Source of the DNA: Volvariella volvacea V23
Taxonomy: Eukaryota; Basidiomycota; Agaricomycetes; Agaricales; Pluteaceae
Reading direction: 5' to 3'
Assembly: GCA_000349905.1 (NCBI GenBank)
Contig: KB722756.1
Location: 124,001 to 188,000 of the forward strand
Length of the DNA stretch: 64,000 bases
Below the pieces are notes generated by a model. The model was not told where the DNA came from, did not search any database, and worked only from the letters and a program-made list of their open reading frames with translations. The position numbers were made by a program, and so were the translations under genes. The first letter of the stretch is position 1. Each line of letters begins with the position of its first letter. Positions 34,609-45,889 of the stretch are shown here, in pieces.

Positions 34609-35532
34609 ATGCTATGCAAGAAGGAGAAATTAGATGCACGGGGACAAGGTGTCGAGGTTCCTTCTCCCTTTCCTTTTGTTCATCCCATTCTGGTGTATCC
34701 TTCGTCCCATTTTTATTGCTCTCATTTCATACTTGTGTAATAGATAACAGTTCCATTTCCCAAACATCGCCACCTGGTCCATTCTCCCTCTCGATTTGGA
34801 CAATCCCTTATCCTCCTCCCCTATTCCGCCCAGTTTCTTCTCACCCAGTTCATAACTCCTGATTCTATGTTTCTTATTTGAATCCGCTACTGTACAGTTC
34901 TAATTACCAAAAAAAGATAGGTTACTCATGCGAATAATGCTAGTGCCCTTTTACCGGATCGGGACCCGCGGTACGGTGGTGAATCATCGCGCGCATGGCG
35001 CACCACCCCGCCCCGCCCTCAACAACATTTTCCCGCCGCTTTTTAACCATATTTGGTCACAAGACCCGCCCTATCAGCACGTGTGACCATTGTCACGCGC
35101 CTCGCGCCTTCGGCTAAGGGGGTCGTGAGAAAAACCAGCATCATGGGGCGTGATTTGTGACAGATCGCGTTTATGCGGCATTGTTCCGTGAGGAGCCAAC
35201 CTGCCAACGCCAGCATTGTTCTGTCATAATTGGTGGCTCACTACGTATGCAGAAACGCGTCCCTCGGGACCGTACCATGTATGGAGGTAACACCGGTGAT
35301 GCTCTGATTTGTGTAGGGCTGTATGACTCGAACAGGCGAAGCAATGATCTGTATATGGAGGTCACGCGATTGTACCCGGCGTAATAAATGGACGTGTCTG
35401 TGACGCGACAGGCCACCTCTCCTCAAAACTGCTGTACACGGCATCTTCCCTATTTTCCTCCTTTTGACGAAGTGCTGTGACTCTCTTGCTTTGTTGGCTG
35501 CCAACTTCACGACCGGTACTCTTCACACCACG
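34609..35532. other. Intergenic, promoter side of Hsp20 gene
   Basis: This contains a GC-rich stretch near 34960-35110. A stress-response-element-like AAGGGGG lies near 35115, but no convincing heat-shock-element array was seen. No coding signature was found. Confidence 0.4.
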
Positions 35533-37378
35533 ATGTCATCCTACCCGTTTGGTCAGTTTGGAGAAACAGCTCCTGGTACGAATCCTGGAGATGGAAGTAC
35601 AGGAGGGTCTGCAGGACCTGCTCAACCCATCGACAGCTTCTCTACACCTACAAGCCCAGAGAATGCGTTTCCGATGTGGGATTCGATGGACCATCAAGAG
35701 GAGTTCCAGCAGCAACGGCAACACCAACTCGAGGCGATACAAGTGCCCGAACTAGTACATAGGCCGTCAACTCAACAAGTCTACCCGCAGCATCAAACGA
35801 TTCAAATTGACGATGCGCCTCCACCGCCAATAGTGGTTCCGAGTCATTCGAGGAGCCACTCTTCACAGCATGATAACACACCTGTAAGGTTACATCATGT
35901 CCATCGACCCGCCGGTGCTGCGTTAACTTCGGGGCGAAGTCAAGACCAATACCGACTTGATAGGAGGTTTGTTTTCATCTACGCTACAGCATCTGATCCC
36001 ACACTCAAATCGTCCGCAGCATTAGTCCAACTCTCGCAGGTCCATCCACATCATTAGTTTCACGCACTAGCCGCTTGCACTCGCACACACAGATGCAACA
36101 CCCTTACCGTCGACCACAGAGCGCTGCGCCTGGAACCGCAAACATCGGCTCTCGCCGCTCTGTTTCGCTGACGACACAAATCCCACTTCAGCAATCGCGT
36201 CAGAAATTCTCAAGTAATATAGGCCATTCATCCGCTTTGCCGTCTCCTGGCTTGCCTTCACCAGCTAGCGCTCCTGCAAGAATATCTGGGTTCTCAAATT
36301 CAGCGATGAGGTGCGCACTCTTATTCCACACTTCTTTCCAGCTCATTAACAATTCCGGTTCTAGTTCACCTGTGTTCAACACCAACGTCCCTCTTTCAAC
36401 TATGTACCCTCCCATGCGTGGACATCACACAGCATCACACATACGAGGGGCTTCTTCATCCACAATAGCTACATACGGTCACCCCATTTCGGCTACTTCG
36501 GTCGACTCTGGCGCCCAAGCTGGCAACATCGCCTCAACCGAACATCAATCGCGGGGCAAAGTTCGCACAGTATCCACTGATACAATATACAACCCCATTC
36601 GAAACGTCTTGACGAGCATACTCGAGCTCCCTGGTGTCGATCGCGACGACATAAACATCACCCTGTCAACAAGCAAGTTTAACAGAACGAGGCAAATTGT
36701 GGTTTCGGGACGCGCTAGAGATCTAGTGGCGCAGATCATACAGCAGGATCTGGCGGACGCTATGACGGAGTTTGGTGAGCAGCAGCCGGAATCTATTAGT
36801 GCTGTCGGTCATTCAGGAACTCGAGTCCTTGGACAAGGACAAGGTCGGTCTGCGGCTCTTAGCCCAGATGACATTAACATGGATCAATCTGGTGGGAGAG
36901 GCTTGTCGCTATTTGGGTATGATAGTTTTGGTATATTCAGACAGAGGAAGTTTGGAGAGTTTTGTCGGACAATCATCGTACCGCATGATACGAAAGTATG
37001 TATTCCTTTCTATTACCATCACTTCCCCTCCTATCCTTCCTATTCCTTCATCCCCTCCGCGTTTCATTTCATTACCTCGGACATTTCAGCACCTTCCCTA
37101 CACCTTGCGCTGCATTCACCTTTCCTGGTTTTATTTCGTGGACCTATTTTCTATTGCTTTTATCTTCCGTTCCTCTATTCACACATCACAAATCACATCT
37201 CTGTTTCGTATATATCAATCCATCTCTCGTTCAATTAACGCAACCATTTTACCCTCCCATCCTCTTTCTACAGCCTAAAGATGTCCATGCGCATCTTCAA
37301 GATGGAATCCTCATCATCAAGATCTACTTCGGCAATCCAGCAGACACAGAGGACCTCCATCAAGTGCCCTTGCATTGA
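35533..37378 (+). CDS. Hsp20/alpha-crystallin domain protein with long disordered N-terminus
   Basis: Four exons (35533-35966, 36020-36310, 36365-36995, 37274-37378) give 486 residues. The first about 300 residues are Gln/Ser/Pro/His-rich and disordered. The alpha-crystallin domain follows: IYNPIRNVLTSILELPGVDRDDINI, then IVVSGRA. It is then interrupted by roughly 75 residues of low complexity before KFGEFCRTIIVPHDTK and HAHLQDGILIIKI. Small Hsps are usually 150-250 residues, so both the N-terminal extension and the insertion within the domain are notable. The final intron (36996-37273, 278 nt, T-rich) is much longer than the others. A small-Hsp-like chaperone or a CS/p23-like partner is likely. 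The short 36311-36364 intron is in frame, so retention would add 18 residues. Confidence 0.82.
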
Positions 37379-38521
37379 ACACCAGTGTGGGCACTCGCAC
37401 ATACACGCAATTTATCAACCAAATCCAGAAAAAAACCAAGAGCTTGGAGATGAGTGAAGCCATGACAATATGAGATGACGATAATGCGGTTGTACTTGTA
37501 TCCTCTTCTTGAACTTTGGCTCGTTCCCTGGTTCGGATCTGCATTTGAACTTGATGGACTTGATGTTCCTTGGCTTTCGATGCGCGAGACTTTTTGGACG
37601 CCGAGGTTAAGCAGAGCATCAGGTTCATTCAGAAGTCAAGCACCATCCCCGGTCAGCGTATCGAGGACCTACCAGGTGCCGGTTCAAGAAGTCATATAAG
37701 TCAACCCATCCTTCCCAACTTTATAATGCTTTTATGTTTTCCCCCGTCAGCAATGCTTTCTTTTCTTTTTTGTGCTTGTGTTCTCCTTACCTTGCAAGTC
37801 TAGTATTACTACATATGTCCGCTTGAATAATCATCATCAAAAAGGTCAGTTCTGTTGTGCCGTGATCTACTAATCGACCTCGAGCCACCCCTTCGTCGTG
37901 GAATCCGAGTCCTACTCTTCCCCCCACCTCTTTTCGTTTCTCTCGCATTTAGAACTACAATGTACGCTATACTTCAGACGCCACATTCAAGCTTAGTGCA
38001 TTGATTCTCATATTTCATCTCCTCGGACATTCGTCGTACACTCCACTTTTCTATATGCTATTCCCACCACTCTCTTACCCATTTTTGTGCTTACTCCGCT
38101 TCTGTCGGTGCTGTCGCACAATTACTTCATATAGCAATGAACGCTAACTTCCTCTTGCCTCCTTTCTGCTCGCTTTTGAGCTTCTGCTTCATTGCCTCCT
38201 CTCTTAGGTTGAGTCTTCCTCGTGTACTTGTACATATCATAGCACGTATTCGTCGCCTGGTTATGAAGTTGACACTGCCCGTGTAATCCCCTCTTGACTT
38301 AGAAATGTAAATTTGATGTGTTTCATAAAGGCGCAACGTGGGCTCCCACGAGACTGAAGTGCATTGCTGGGAATACGGAAAGAGAGCCGAGGCCTGAGGA
38401 ATATATCATGTCCGAGTCTACGATCTAAAGCATTAGTCTGGTTGGTCTGGCTCATGCCCTGCAGGAAGGAGATGTTGAAATGGTGTTAGACATGCTCGAC
38501 ATCTACTGCCTTCACTCGAAG
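37379..38521. other. Intergenic, no gene recognised
   Basis: This lies between the Hsp20 gene and the convergent, truncated F-box copy. Only short frames were found. Confidence 0.5.
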
Positions 38522-39583
38522 TTAGGCACTCTCTAACGGTAATAATCGACGTCCTCGCTGGTTAAATAAGTTCTTGGACAACGAGTGTATCACTGGTAGC
38601 ATCGGGCTAATGAAAGGCTCTAATGTCGTAGTCAAAACGGGGAATTGCTGTGGAAGAGAGTGAGAGGTGTTGAATTTGGAACAATCAAATCTAAATTCAA
38701 TATCGAACTTGAGTATTGAAGGAAGGGTTAGTTTCGAAAGTACGTGTAATGATAATCGCCGTGAAGGCAAATAGACTTGGAGGTCTGGTAAGATGACCAG
38801 TGTAGGGATGGGATGTTCGAATTGATCTAGTGGGATGTCATCCTGTGGCCTATCTTCTATCACGAGATGACGAACAACTGGACAGCGTTTAATCACGTCA
38901 ATTTGGCGACCAGGGGAAAGACTTCTGAGAGTAAGGCGAGTAACAGTGGATAGGCCGTCAGGGAGAAGTGAGCTCAAGGTCTGCGTCAAGTTATAAGATA
39001 TTTCTAATTGCTGAAGCACTGGCATGACGGCGGGTTCTGGGGGAGAGGCCTGGGCGTCTATAGTCTCCTCTTTGACATTGCATTTCAGAGTCTCTAGTTG
39101 AAGCGCAGGCACACCTTGCAACTGACGGAGTCTTTCTGTGTTGCATTTCCATCCAAGGTTTAAAACACGTATACGGTGCATGTTTTCAACTAGGAGACGA
39201 AACATTGCGTCGTATTTTTCGTCTGTGGATGGACCGGGAGACGTATCAATGCGCAGGGGCTGACCTCTAGAACGTTCCACAAATGCCTTGGACCATGACA
39301 TATTGGTGGTGGACATGTTCGTCCACAACGCTGGACAACCGAATGCTATACTCCTCCAATAGGCACAAATTTGCGTAGCCGTAATCCAGGAAAAGAAAGG
39401 AGTTCCAGTAGCTGCGCCGTCGCTAATGAGGTGAGACGTTATATTGGTGATGAGCTCTGGTGGGAGCTTCGCGAAAAGCATTAACGCGTTTCTGCGTTCA
39501 TAGAGTTTGGCGAGCTGGGTCTTCAGTTTGTCGATTTCTGCCTCGACTTAGGCAATTTGAATTTCGAGATCAGGAGGCACCAT
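38522..39583 (-). pseudogene. F-box/LRR-like protein (group B), early stop and lost C-terminus
   Basis: The ATG at 39581-39583 begins MVPPDLEIQIA, then a TAA at 39548-39550. The same frame then continues VEAEIDKLKTQLAKLYERRNALM and KLPPELITNITSHL (F-box-like) into leucine-rich strands, ending at 38522 after PLEPFISPML-like residues. Siblings read QIAHVDAEK; here one C-to-T change in a CAA Gln codon explains the stop. About 250 C-terminal residues present in siblings, including the CxCxxC motif, are gone. The ATG at 39479-39481, just before the F-box, could give a 319-residue protein. Confidence 0.8.
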
Positions 39584-39785
39584 GTCTTGTGATAGTGGCT
39601 GATACTCCGAATGATGGTAATGAGTAAGCCGTGGTCATAGCGATTGTCACGTAATAAATACTGCAACGGTCGCTGTCACTACACAGTGCTCGAGTCGTAA
39701 TAAATATGTAGAGAAGGCACACAAGCCGGCAACGTGGGACGAGACGGTGATAGATATATCCAAAAGGAATGTCCAAACTCTATGC

Positions 39786-41519
39786 TCATTCAACGATGAC
39801 ATTTGTGACAGCCGACTTGAGCCTGTCCAAAACGCTCTGACCGAATTTGCACCGCGTAATCTTCAAGGTCTCTAACCCCATCCCAGTGTCCCTCCGCCTC
39901 CCAAGCCATTGCAAAAACAATTCCAACCACTTTGCTTCATCGTATTTTATCATTTTCCACTCGTCAAAGTCCTGCAAGACGAGGGCTTGCAGACCAGGAA
40001 AAGATGCCATACGGACGCTGTGGCAGTGTTCACAAGTGCAAAAGCGTACTTTCTTCCTTGTGCCGGCACACCAAAGCCAAAATCGAAGCTCTGCGAGCGG
40101 ATCATGAGAAATATCTGGGCTGCTTTTGGGCGCTTCGGGTTCGGGTGCGCATGGAGGATCACCGGCATTTGGGAGTGAGAGGAATCCAATCAACACGTCC
40201 TCTACGTCCGTGTTTCGGAATTCAAGCGTCGCGACGTCTGTACATTCTCGAAAGAGATAGAATAAATCCCGCAGGCTGCCTCCACCTCTACCCCTAACGT
40301 CAATGGAATGAATTGGCGCGTTTAGTGTCCGCACGAAATTGAGAATGCCTAAGAGGATGGGCGAGTCACTGGTAGGATCGTCCTCTAGCCTATTATTGGG
40401 CAGGTATCTGACAGATATAACCAGAAGGTCTTCACCTGCTTTGTCTTTCCCTTTGACCGTATACTGGTGGTAATCGAAGGATAGAGAGAAGTGATGAAGT
40501 CGTGCGGTTGTACGCCCCGGGTCAGTGAAAGGCTCTGATATCTTGGCCAAAAGGGAGAAATCCCGTGCGGGAAGGTGAGAGACATCATAGCTCCAAAAGT
40601 AAAGAGCAAAATCCATCTTGAGGACCGAGGGAAACACTAGAGACGCCAGCATAGGCAATGAAGAGCTCTGCGATCTTAGGTATGTAAGGTTGGGTACAAT
40701 CACCGGGGTAGAGACGGGTTGCGTCGATTCCCATGCGTGAATAGCGGATGTTATGGAATCCTCTATGCGCAATAAACGAACGGACGTACAGCGCTTAATT
40801 ATTTCGAGTTCGTCGCTAGAATAGAGGCGCTTAAGGACAAGGCTAGTAACGGTAGAGAGAACGGGGGGAAGGATATAAGCCAAATCGTCCATGGGGCAAG
40901 ACGAAACTTCTAGTTGGTTGATCCGGGGCATAATGTCAGATCGAGGGGGGTCAATGTGGGTGTTTGAAGCTACATTCAATCTTCCAAATCGGCATCTCAG
41001 AACCTCTAGTTGTGGAGCAGGTACATTTTGTAGCCAACAGTGCTGCTGAATAAAGCAATTCGGTCGAAGGGTCAATGTACGGATCCTGTGCATATTTGCA
41101 GCGACGAGCCGAATCATTTCGGTATACTCTTCGTTTGTAGCTTTACCGGGAAAGGTATCGATGCATAATGGGTGCTTTCCAGAACGCTGAACGAATGCCT
41201 TGAACCATGCTAAATTGGTGGTGGACATCCGCGTCCATAATCCCGGACAACCAAGTGCCGCATTCCTCCAATGACCATAGATCTGAGTGGCGACTGTCCA
41301 AAAGAAAAAGGGTACATCCTTGGATTTGAGTCCCCCTGTTTTACAGGTGGCCGCATCGTCAATAAGATGATGAAAGATGGTGGTAACGAGTTCCAGGGGC
41401 AGCCTTGAGAGAGGCATTAACGCATTTCTGCGTCTGTGAAGTTGGATGAGATGTGCCTTGAGCCTGGCTTTTTCTGCATCGACGTGCGCAATTTGAGATT
41501 CAAGGTGGGGAAATAACAT
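39786..41519 (-). CDS. F-box/LRR-like protein (group B), intact
   Basis: A single exon of 577 residues with no intron. A coiled-coil start (HLESQIAHVDAEKARLKAHL), an F-box-like LSRLPLELVTTIFHHL, and a WRNAALGCPGLWTRMSTTNLAWFKAF block follow, then leucine-rich strands. The C-terminus contains FCTCEHCHSVR and a conserved terminal block (KWLELFLQWLGRRRDTGMGLETLKI). It is divergent from, and head to head with, the sibling at 41826, about 306 bp away. Their 5' coding ends are nearly identical (98 bp exact), pointing to recent duplication or gene conversion. It is a probable SCF adaptor; the target is unknown. Confidence 0.9.
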   Translation of the reverse strand: MLFPHLESQIAHVDAEKARLKAHLIQLHRRRNALMPLSRLPLELVTTIFHHLIDDAATCKTGGLKSKDVPFFFWTVATQIYGHWRNAALGCPGLWTRMSTTNLAWFKAFVQRSGKHPLCIDTFPGKATNEEYTEMIRLVAANMHRIRTLTLRPNCFIQQHCWLQNVPAPQLEVLRCRFGRLNVASNTHIDPPRSDIMPRINQLEVSSCPMDDLAYILPPVLSTVTSLVLKRLYSSDELEIIKRCTSVRLLRIEDSITSAIHAWESTQPVSTPVIVPNLTYLRSQSSSLPMLASLVFPSVLKMDFALYFWSYDVSHLPARDFSLLAKISEPFTDPGRTTARLHHFSLSFDYHQYTVKGKDKAGEDLLVISVRYLPNNRLEDDPTSDSPILLGILNFVRTLNAPIHSIDVRGRGGGSLRDLFYLFRECTDVATLEFRNTDVEDVLIGFLSLPNAGDPPCAPEPEAPKSSPDISHDPLAELRFWLWCAGTRKKVRFCTCEHCHSVRMASFPGLQALVLQDFDEWKMIKYDEAKWLELFLQWLGRRRDTGMGLETLKITRCKFGQSVLDRLKSAVTNVIVE

Positions 41520-41950
41520 GTGTGGAGGATAACAGGCTGCCTGGTGCCGGTGCGTGTTAAGCCATCATGATCAAAGCATGGCTCACCAATGTCACAGATT
41601 GTCACGTACTGTCACCTGTATCACCAACCAAACTTTGGCAAATCAAACTCTGACCTTTGGCCAATTGAACTAAGGCGAAGAAAGTATCGCATCTACCTGT
41701 CCCAATCACTTCGGTGAAGTATAAGATGCGCCTTGTGTTACATATGACTGACATCGTTGGCTTATTTCAGGCCCTCAGGTGCTTATACTGAACGACCAGA
41801 GTCACCAGACTAGTTATCCTCCGCCATGAAGTTGTCCCCCCACCTCGAATCCCAAATTGCGCACGTCGATGCAGAAAAAGCCAGGCTCAAGGCACATCTC
41901 ATCCAACTTCACAGACGCAGAAATGCGTTAATGCCTCTCTCAAGGCTGCC
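41398..41950. repeat. Inverted 98-bp identity between divergent F-box genes
   Basis: Bases 41398-41495 (minus) and 41853-41950 (plus) are exact reverse complements, beginning CAAATTGCGCACGTCG. Similarity continues with few mismatches on both sides. The 357-bp spacer holds the shared bidirectional promoter region, which is not itself inverted. Both arms are the codons for the coiled coil and the start of the F-box. Confidence 0.9.
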
Positions 41951-43580
41951 GCTGGAACTCGTTACCAGTGTCCTCCAGCATCTAATCGAAGAAGCGGATA
42001 CTCCCCAAGCAACACGACCTAATTCCGAAGTCACACCATTCTTCTCTTGGACCACTGCCACCCAGGTCTATGCACATTGGAGGAATGCAGCACTCGGTTG
42101 TCCAGGACTGTGGACATACCTATCCACTACCAACTTAGCATGGTTCAAGGCATTCCTTCAGCGTTCCAGGAACCAATCTGTGTGTATCGATACCTCTCAG
42201 GGTAAAGCCCAGGATGGCGAATACGATGAAATGTTACAACTCCTCGCTTCCAACATGCAACGCGTGCGTTCCTTAACCCTTTTGCCAGAGTGCGGTGAAA
42301 AGAAACTCCTTACTCTGCGGAATATCCCAGCGCCTCAACTAGAAATCTTGAAATGTAACGTGAGGGGAATAATGGTACATGGACACGCTCGGGTTGAGTC
42401 GCCTCAACCAGACATCATGTCAAAGGTTCGCAAGTTGGAAATCGCCTCTGGTTTTGAGGGCCTTGCTTCTTTTCTCCCTCACACACTATCTACGGTCACT
42501 AACCTCAATCTCAGACGTCTTCTCCCGAATGATGAACTTGAAATCATAAAGCGCTGCATGTCCGTTTGCCATTTAGTCATAGAGGGCACTTGGACATCCG
42601 CTGTTTCAAATGACCTCAATCAACTCGCCCCCATTCCAGTAGTCTTACCCAATCTCGTATCTCTCAGATCATTAAGTCCATCATTACCTATGCTTGCATC
42701 CTTGGCTCTTCCCGCCCTGCGTAAAATCGACATCCGAATATACTTTTCCAACGACAATGTTACCTCTCGCCCCCCACAACAGTTTCCTATTTTGGCGAAG
42801 ATATTAGAACCTTTCATTGACGACTACCGCACGTTCACAAGACTTGATCACTTCTCTCTCATATTCGGTGGCTCCTTCAACAAATTCGAGTACACGGTCA
42901 AAGGAATGAACGCCACAGGCGAAGAACTTGTGTCATTGGCAATCGAGTACTCGAGCTTCAACAGGCTGAGAGATGAGCCTACCAGTGACACTCCCATTCT
43001 ATTGGGTTTGATTGAACTAGCACGAATGCTGAGAATACCAATACGCGCCATGGATGTCAGGGGCAGTAGCAGGAGAGACTTTCAGGAGGTGTTCTACCTA
43101 TTTCGAGACCGCTTAGATGTGACGAAGATCTGTCTCCGAGATACGGGTGTGGATAACATGCTGGTTATATTCCTTTCACTTCCATATGCCAGTAATCCCC
43201 CGTGCTCACCTCCACTGCCGACACGGTCTACCCTGCCTCCTACTACTTCCCAGAATCCCTGGGTTCGCCTTGAATCGCTCTCCCGCCGGCTAGAGCCCAC
43301 AAAATCAAGGAAAGAAGTGCGTTTTTGCGACTGTGAACATTGTCGCAATATACGCATGACCGCTTACTCTAATCTGGGAACTCTTGTTTTGGAGGATTTC
43401 AAGGAGGAAGAAATGATAAAGCACTACGAGCCGAGGTGGTTAGAATTGTTTTTGGGATGGCTTAGAGAACGAAAGGAAATAGGTCTGGGTCTGGTTACGC
43501 TTCGACTCGTGCGATGCACGTTCAATCAAGAATATCTGGACACATTGAATGCTCTTCTTCCAAATGTCGTCATTGAATAA
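41826..43580 (+). CDS. F-box/LRR-like protein (group B), intact
   Basis: A single exon of 584 residues, the sibling of the divergent gene at 39786-41519. It has the same coiled-coil start, an F-box-like LSRLPLELVTSVLQHL, a WRNAALGCPGLW block, leucine-rich strands and a C-terminal Cys motif FCDCEHCRNIR with a conserved terminal block. Identity is near complete over the first 40 codons but clearly lower afterwards, for example HLIEEADTPQ against HLIDDAATCK. This suggests a conversion tract rather than a uniformly recent duplicate. It is a probable SCF substrate adaptor. Confidence 0.9.
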   Translation: MKLSPHLESQIAHVDAEKARLKAHLIQLHRRRNALMPLSRLPLELVTSVLQHLIEEADTPQATRPNSEVTPFFSWTTATQVYAHWRNAALGCPGLWTYLSTTNLAWFKAFLQRSRNQSVCIDTSQGKAQDGEYDEMLQLLASNMQRVRSLTLLPECGEKKLLTLRNIPAPQLEILKCNVRGIMVHGHARVESPQPDIMSKVRKLEIASGFEGLASFLPHTLSTVTNLNLRRLLPNDELEIIKRCMSVCHLVIEGTWTSAVSNDLNQLAPIPVVLPNLVSLRSLSPSLPMLASLALPALRKIDIRIYFSNDNVTSRPPQQFPILAKILEPFIDDYRTFTRLDHFSLIFGGSFNKFEYTVKGMNATGEELVSLAIEYSSFNRLRDEPTSDTPILLGLIELARMLRIPIRAMDVRGSSRRDFQEVFYLFRDRLDVTKICLRDTGVDNMLVIFLSLPYASNPPCSPPLPTRSTLPPTTSQNPWVRLESLSRRLEPTKSRKEVRFCDCEHCRNIRMTAYSNLGTLVLEDFKEEEMIKHYEPRWLELFLGWLRERKEIGLGLVTLRLVRCTFNQEYLDTLNALLPNVVIE

Positions 43581-43944
43581 TAATACGACTGGTGAATTAT
43601 ACCTATTATTAACGCTACCTTAGGAATTCCTTTCCATTTTTTTTTCGTTATGTACGTTTTATCCTACTGCTTTATCAATACCACTTGGTAGCGAATGCTG
43701 ATCCAGATATGTCACTCAGGTTGTGAAGTGTGCTAGGTAGGAGATTTGGACGGATTGAGGTTTATTATTGACACTGCCTTATGAAATCCTTTTTGTGCCA
43801 ATCCTTTTGAGGTGGTACCTCTTCTTCGTGTACATTATATCCTATGAATGTCAATTGTGGATTTCAATGCTGTTGCTCACTGAGTCACTTTATGGAGAGC
43901 GTGACATTGGCATAATGTGACACCGTGACTGATGTCGAAAACCC

Positions 43945-44110
43945 CGACAGTCAAAAAACGTCACTCGGCAATATAGCATGGCTCAACGCATTCCTAGAAC
44001 GCTCTCAAGAGCAGCCACTGTACATCGATGCATGGACTGGTACTGCTTCAAATAGAAAGTGCGATAAGATGTTCCAACTTCTGGTGGCCAATCTACACAG
44101 GGTCCATAGA
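43945..44110 (+). pseudogene. F-box/LRR relic, internal fragment (group B)
   Basis: This fragment reads NIAWLNAFLERSQEQPLYIDAW and FQLLVANLHRVH. It matches residues around 110-155 of the intact siblings (NLAWFKAFVQRS.., LVAANMHRIR). There is no upstream F-box and no downstream LRR in the vicinity. A C-terminal piece of a similar gene lies at about 51740-52440. Confidence 0.75.
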
Positions 44111-45889
44111 ATCCCACGAGCTCAAGGTCCAAGGACCCTGACGCCTGCTGTCCTTGTTTCCACGCCAGCAAGGACGTCCAACTCTTTGAGTAGATTACGA
44201 CTTCCTGTCCCTCTCATAGAATCGCAACCCAAAATCAAACACCTCCCATCCATAACCGCAAGTGCGAAATCCACGACTACCGTTGCCCCAGGTTGCAGTT
44301 ATGCTGGCGGGTCCTAGAGATTTTTGGTACGTCTTGTTCAACTCTGTATCGTATCGCATCACCAAGCCTATCGTCGCTTTCTTTGTGCTTTTCCTTTCTA
44401 GATCACCTCGGTCATTACGGCGGTGGACATTACCGCACCATCCTGTCCGTCAATGCAACCCCCAGGCCTCCACACGCAGCTATTAGTAGGTCAAATGGCG
44501 ATGTCTCAAAACGCCCACACATCCGACAAGACCAGCGGCGCCATCCAAGAAGGTCGTGGCAAAGTGGGCACGGAACTTTTGGCGCATCTCCTGCCTCCAG
44601 GATCTTGAACCACCGATCCCTCTCGTACGCCTTTGTTTCCGTCGCCCCCCTTTCGTGATAATGATCACTCCTCCCCTTTGTCAGCTCCCTCGAAGCTGTC
44701 AATCTTTGCTTGATTGCTCATCTTAACCGCCCTCTGTCCCTTTCCCCATCTTCGGAACCAAGCACGATGGAGACGGGTATCGTGACGAAACAAGGTGTGC
44801 GAGCATTTTCACCTCTTTCGCTGTCATTCTAATGCTCTCAGTTGCAGCGGGCATGGCTTCGAATTGGCGTCTCGGCTCGATAGTGTGAAGTGACGTCGGG
44901 ATAGGCCACATAGATTGGGAGGCGAATTAGCATGGGCTTTCGTGAGTGTGCGTCCCTCATATCGTCGGATTCACTTGTTCAATGCATGTCTTAAAGCTCT
45001 TCGTCACCAGTTGTCAACAAAAACAGTATGTGATGGCAAGCAAGTTCGGTGTGGGCGTCTTGGCCCACTTTAGCAGAGCCATATCGCCACCAGGACCCAC
45101 CAGTGTGATGGTTAGCTTCGACGATCAACGAAGTGAACGGTAAATACACTTGCTTATCGCAATCAAGGGTACTTTATTACATGGACAGCGCAGACGTTTT
45201 TCAAGGTGAAGAATGAACACCGATTGCGATGCAGTTGTACGGCAAACGTCGAGTGGCTGCTTGGGTGCCCTCTTTGGACACTGACCGTGTGCATCTGCAT
45301 ATATTAACGGCAAGGGAGTAGGAGGGCAACGCAGTACGTACGGACCCTTGTCTTAAATTTTTCATTTGCTGATGGTTGTCCTTCTCAAGATTATACATCT
45401 AGACAAAGTCGAGAAGTTAGCGCTGCCTCGAGCGCTGTCTCTACGATTGAGACATAAGGTCACTACTGGAGCACTTGCTCGACGCAGCGATCATGATACT
45501 CCGACGTGTACATCTGTCTCGGTAACTTGTTGATAAAATAGTTCCCTGATGCCATGGATGAGGGTGAAACTCCTCTGTTATCGTATTCATAGACAGACAA
45601 CATGCTCCATTACTTGTACTTATTATTCCCTCTCGTCTTCGATTGCGAAATGTTACTTTAAAGATGCGCCTTTGGCGTCTTTCTTCCATGACACACGTCG
45701 GGCAGCATGAGGCAAACACGTTGCAGCACAGCACACACGAGATAAACGTTTGTCAGCAGGAACAGCCCATCTTCTCTCTTGACCACCACTGTCTACGTCG
45801 CTCGCATTATCGCAGCCATCGTCGTCGTCGTCGTCGTCACCACATCGCCACGCAAGTCAACCAAGTGCTTATATCAACCGTCAAGCGCA
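44111..45889. other. No recognisable gene; left part of the NLR block
   Basis: Short frames only. A GTC microsatellite (GTCGTCGTCGTC) lies near 45820-45840. The 3' end is presumably the promoter and leader of the NLR gene. Confidence 0.4.

Noticed and set aside
44430..44702. Minus-strand frame with CPLC..CRMC zinc-like spacing
   Set aside because: Only one pair of CxxC motifs in an unsupported 90-codon frame with no neighbours or homology; chance is likely.
45779..45889. Upstream extension of the NLR frame encoding a poly-Val segment that looks like a membrane helix
   Set aside because: It is translated from a GTC microsatellite and lacks an ATG start. The ATG at 45890 is the first proper start.
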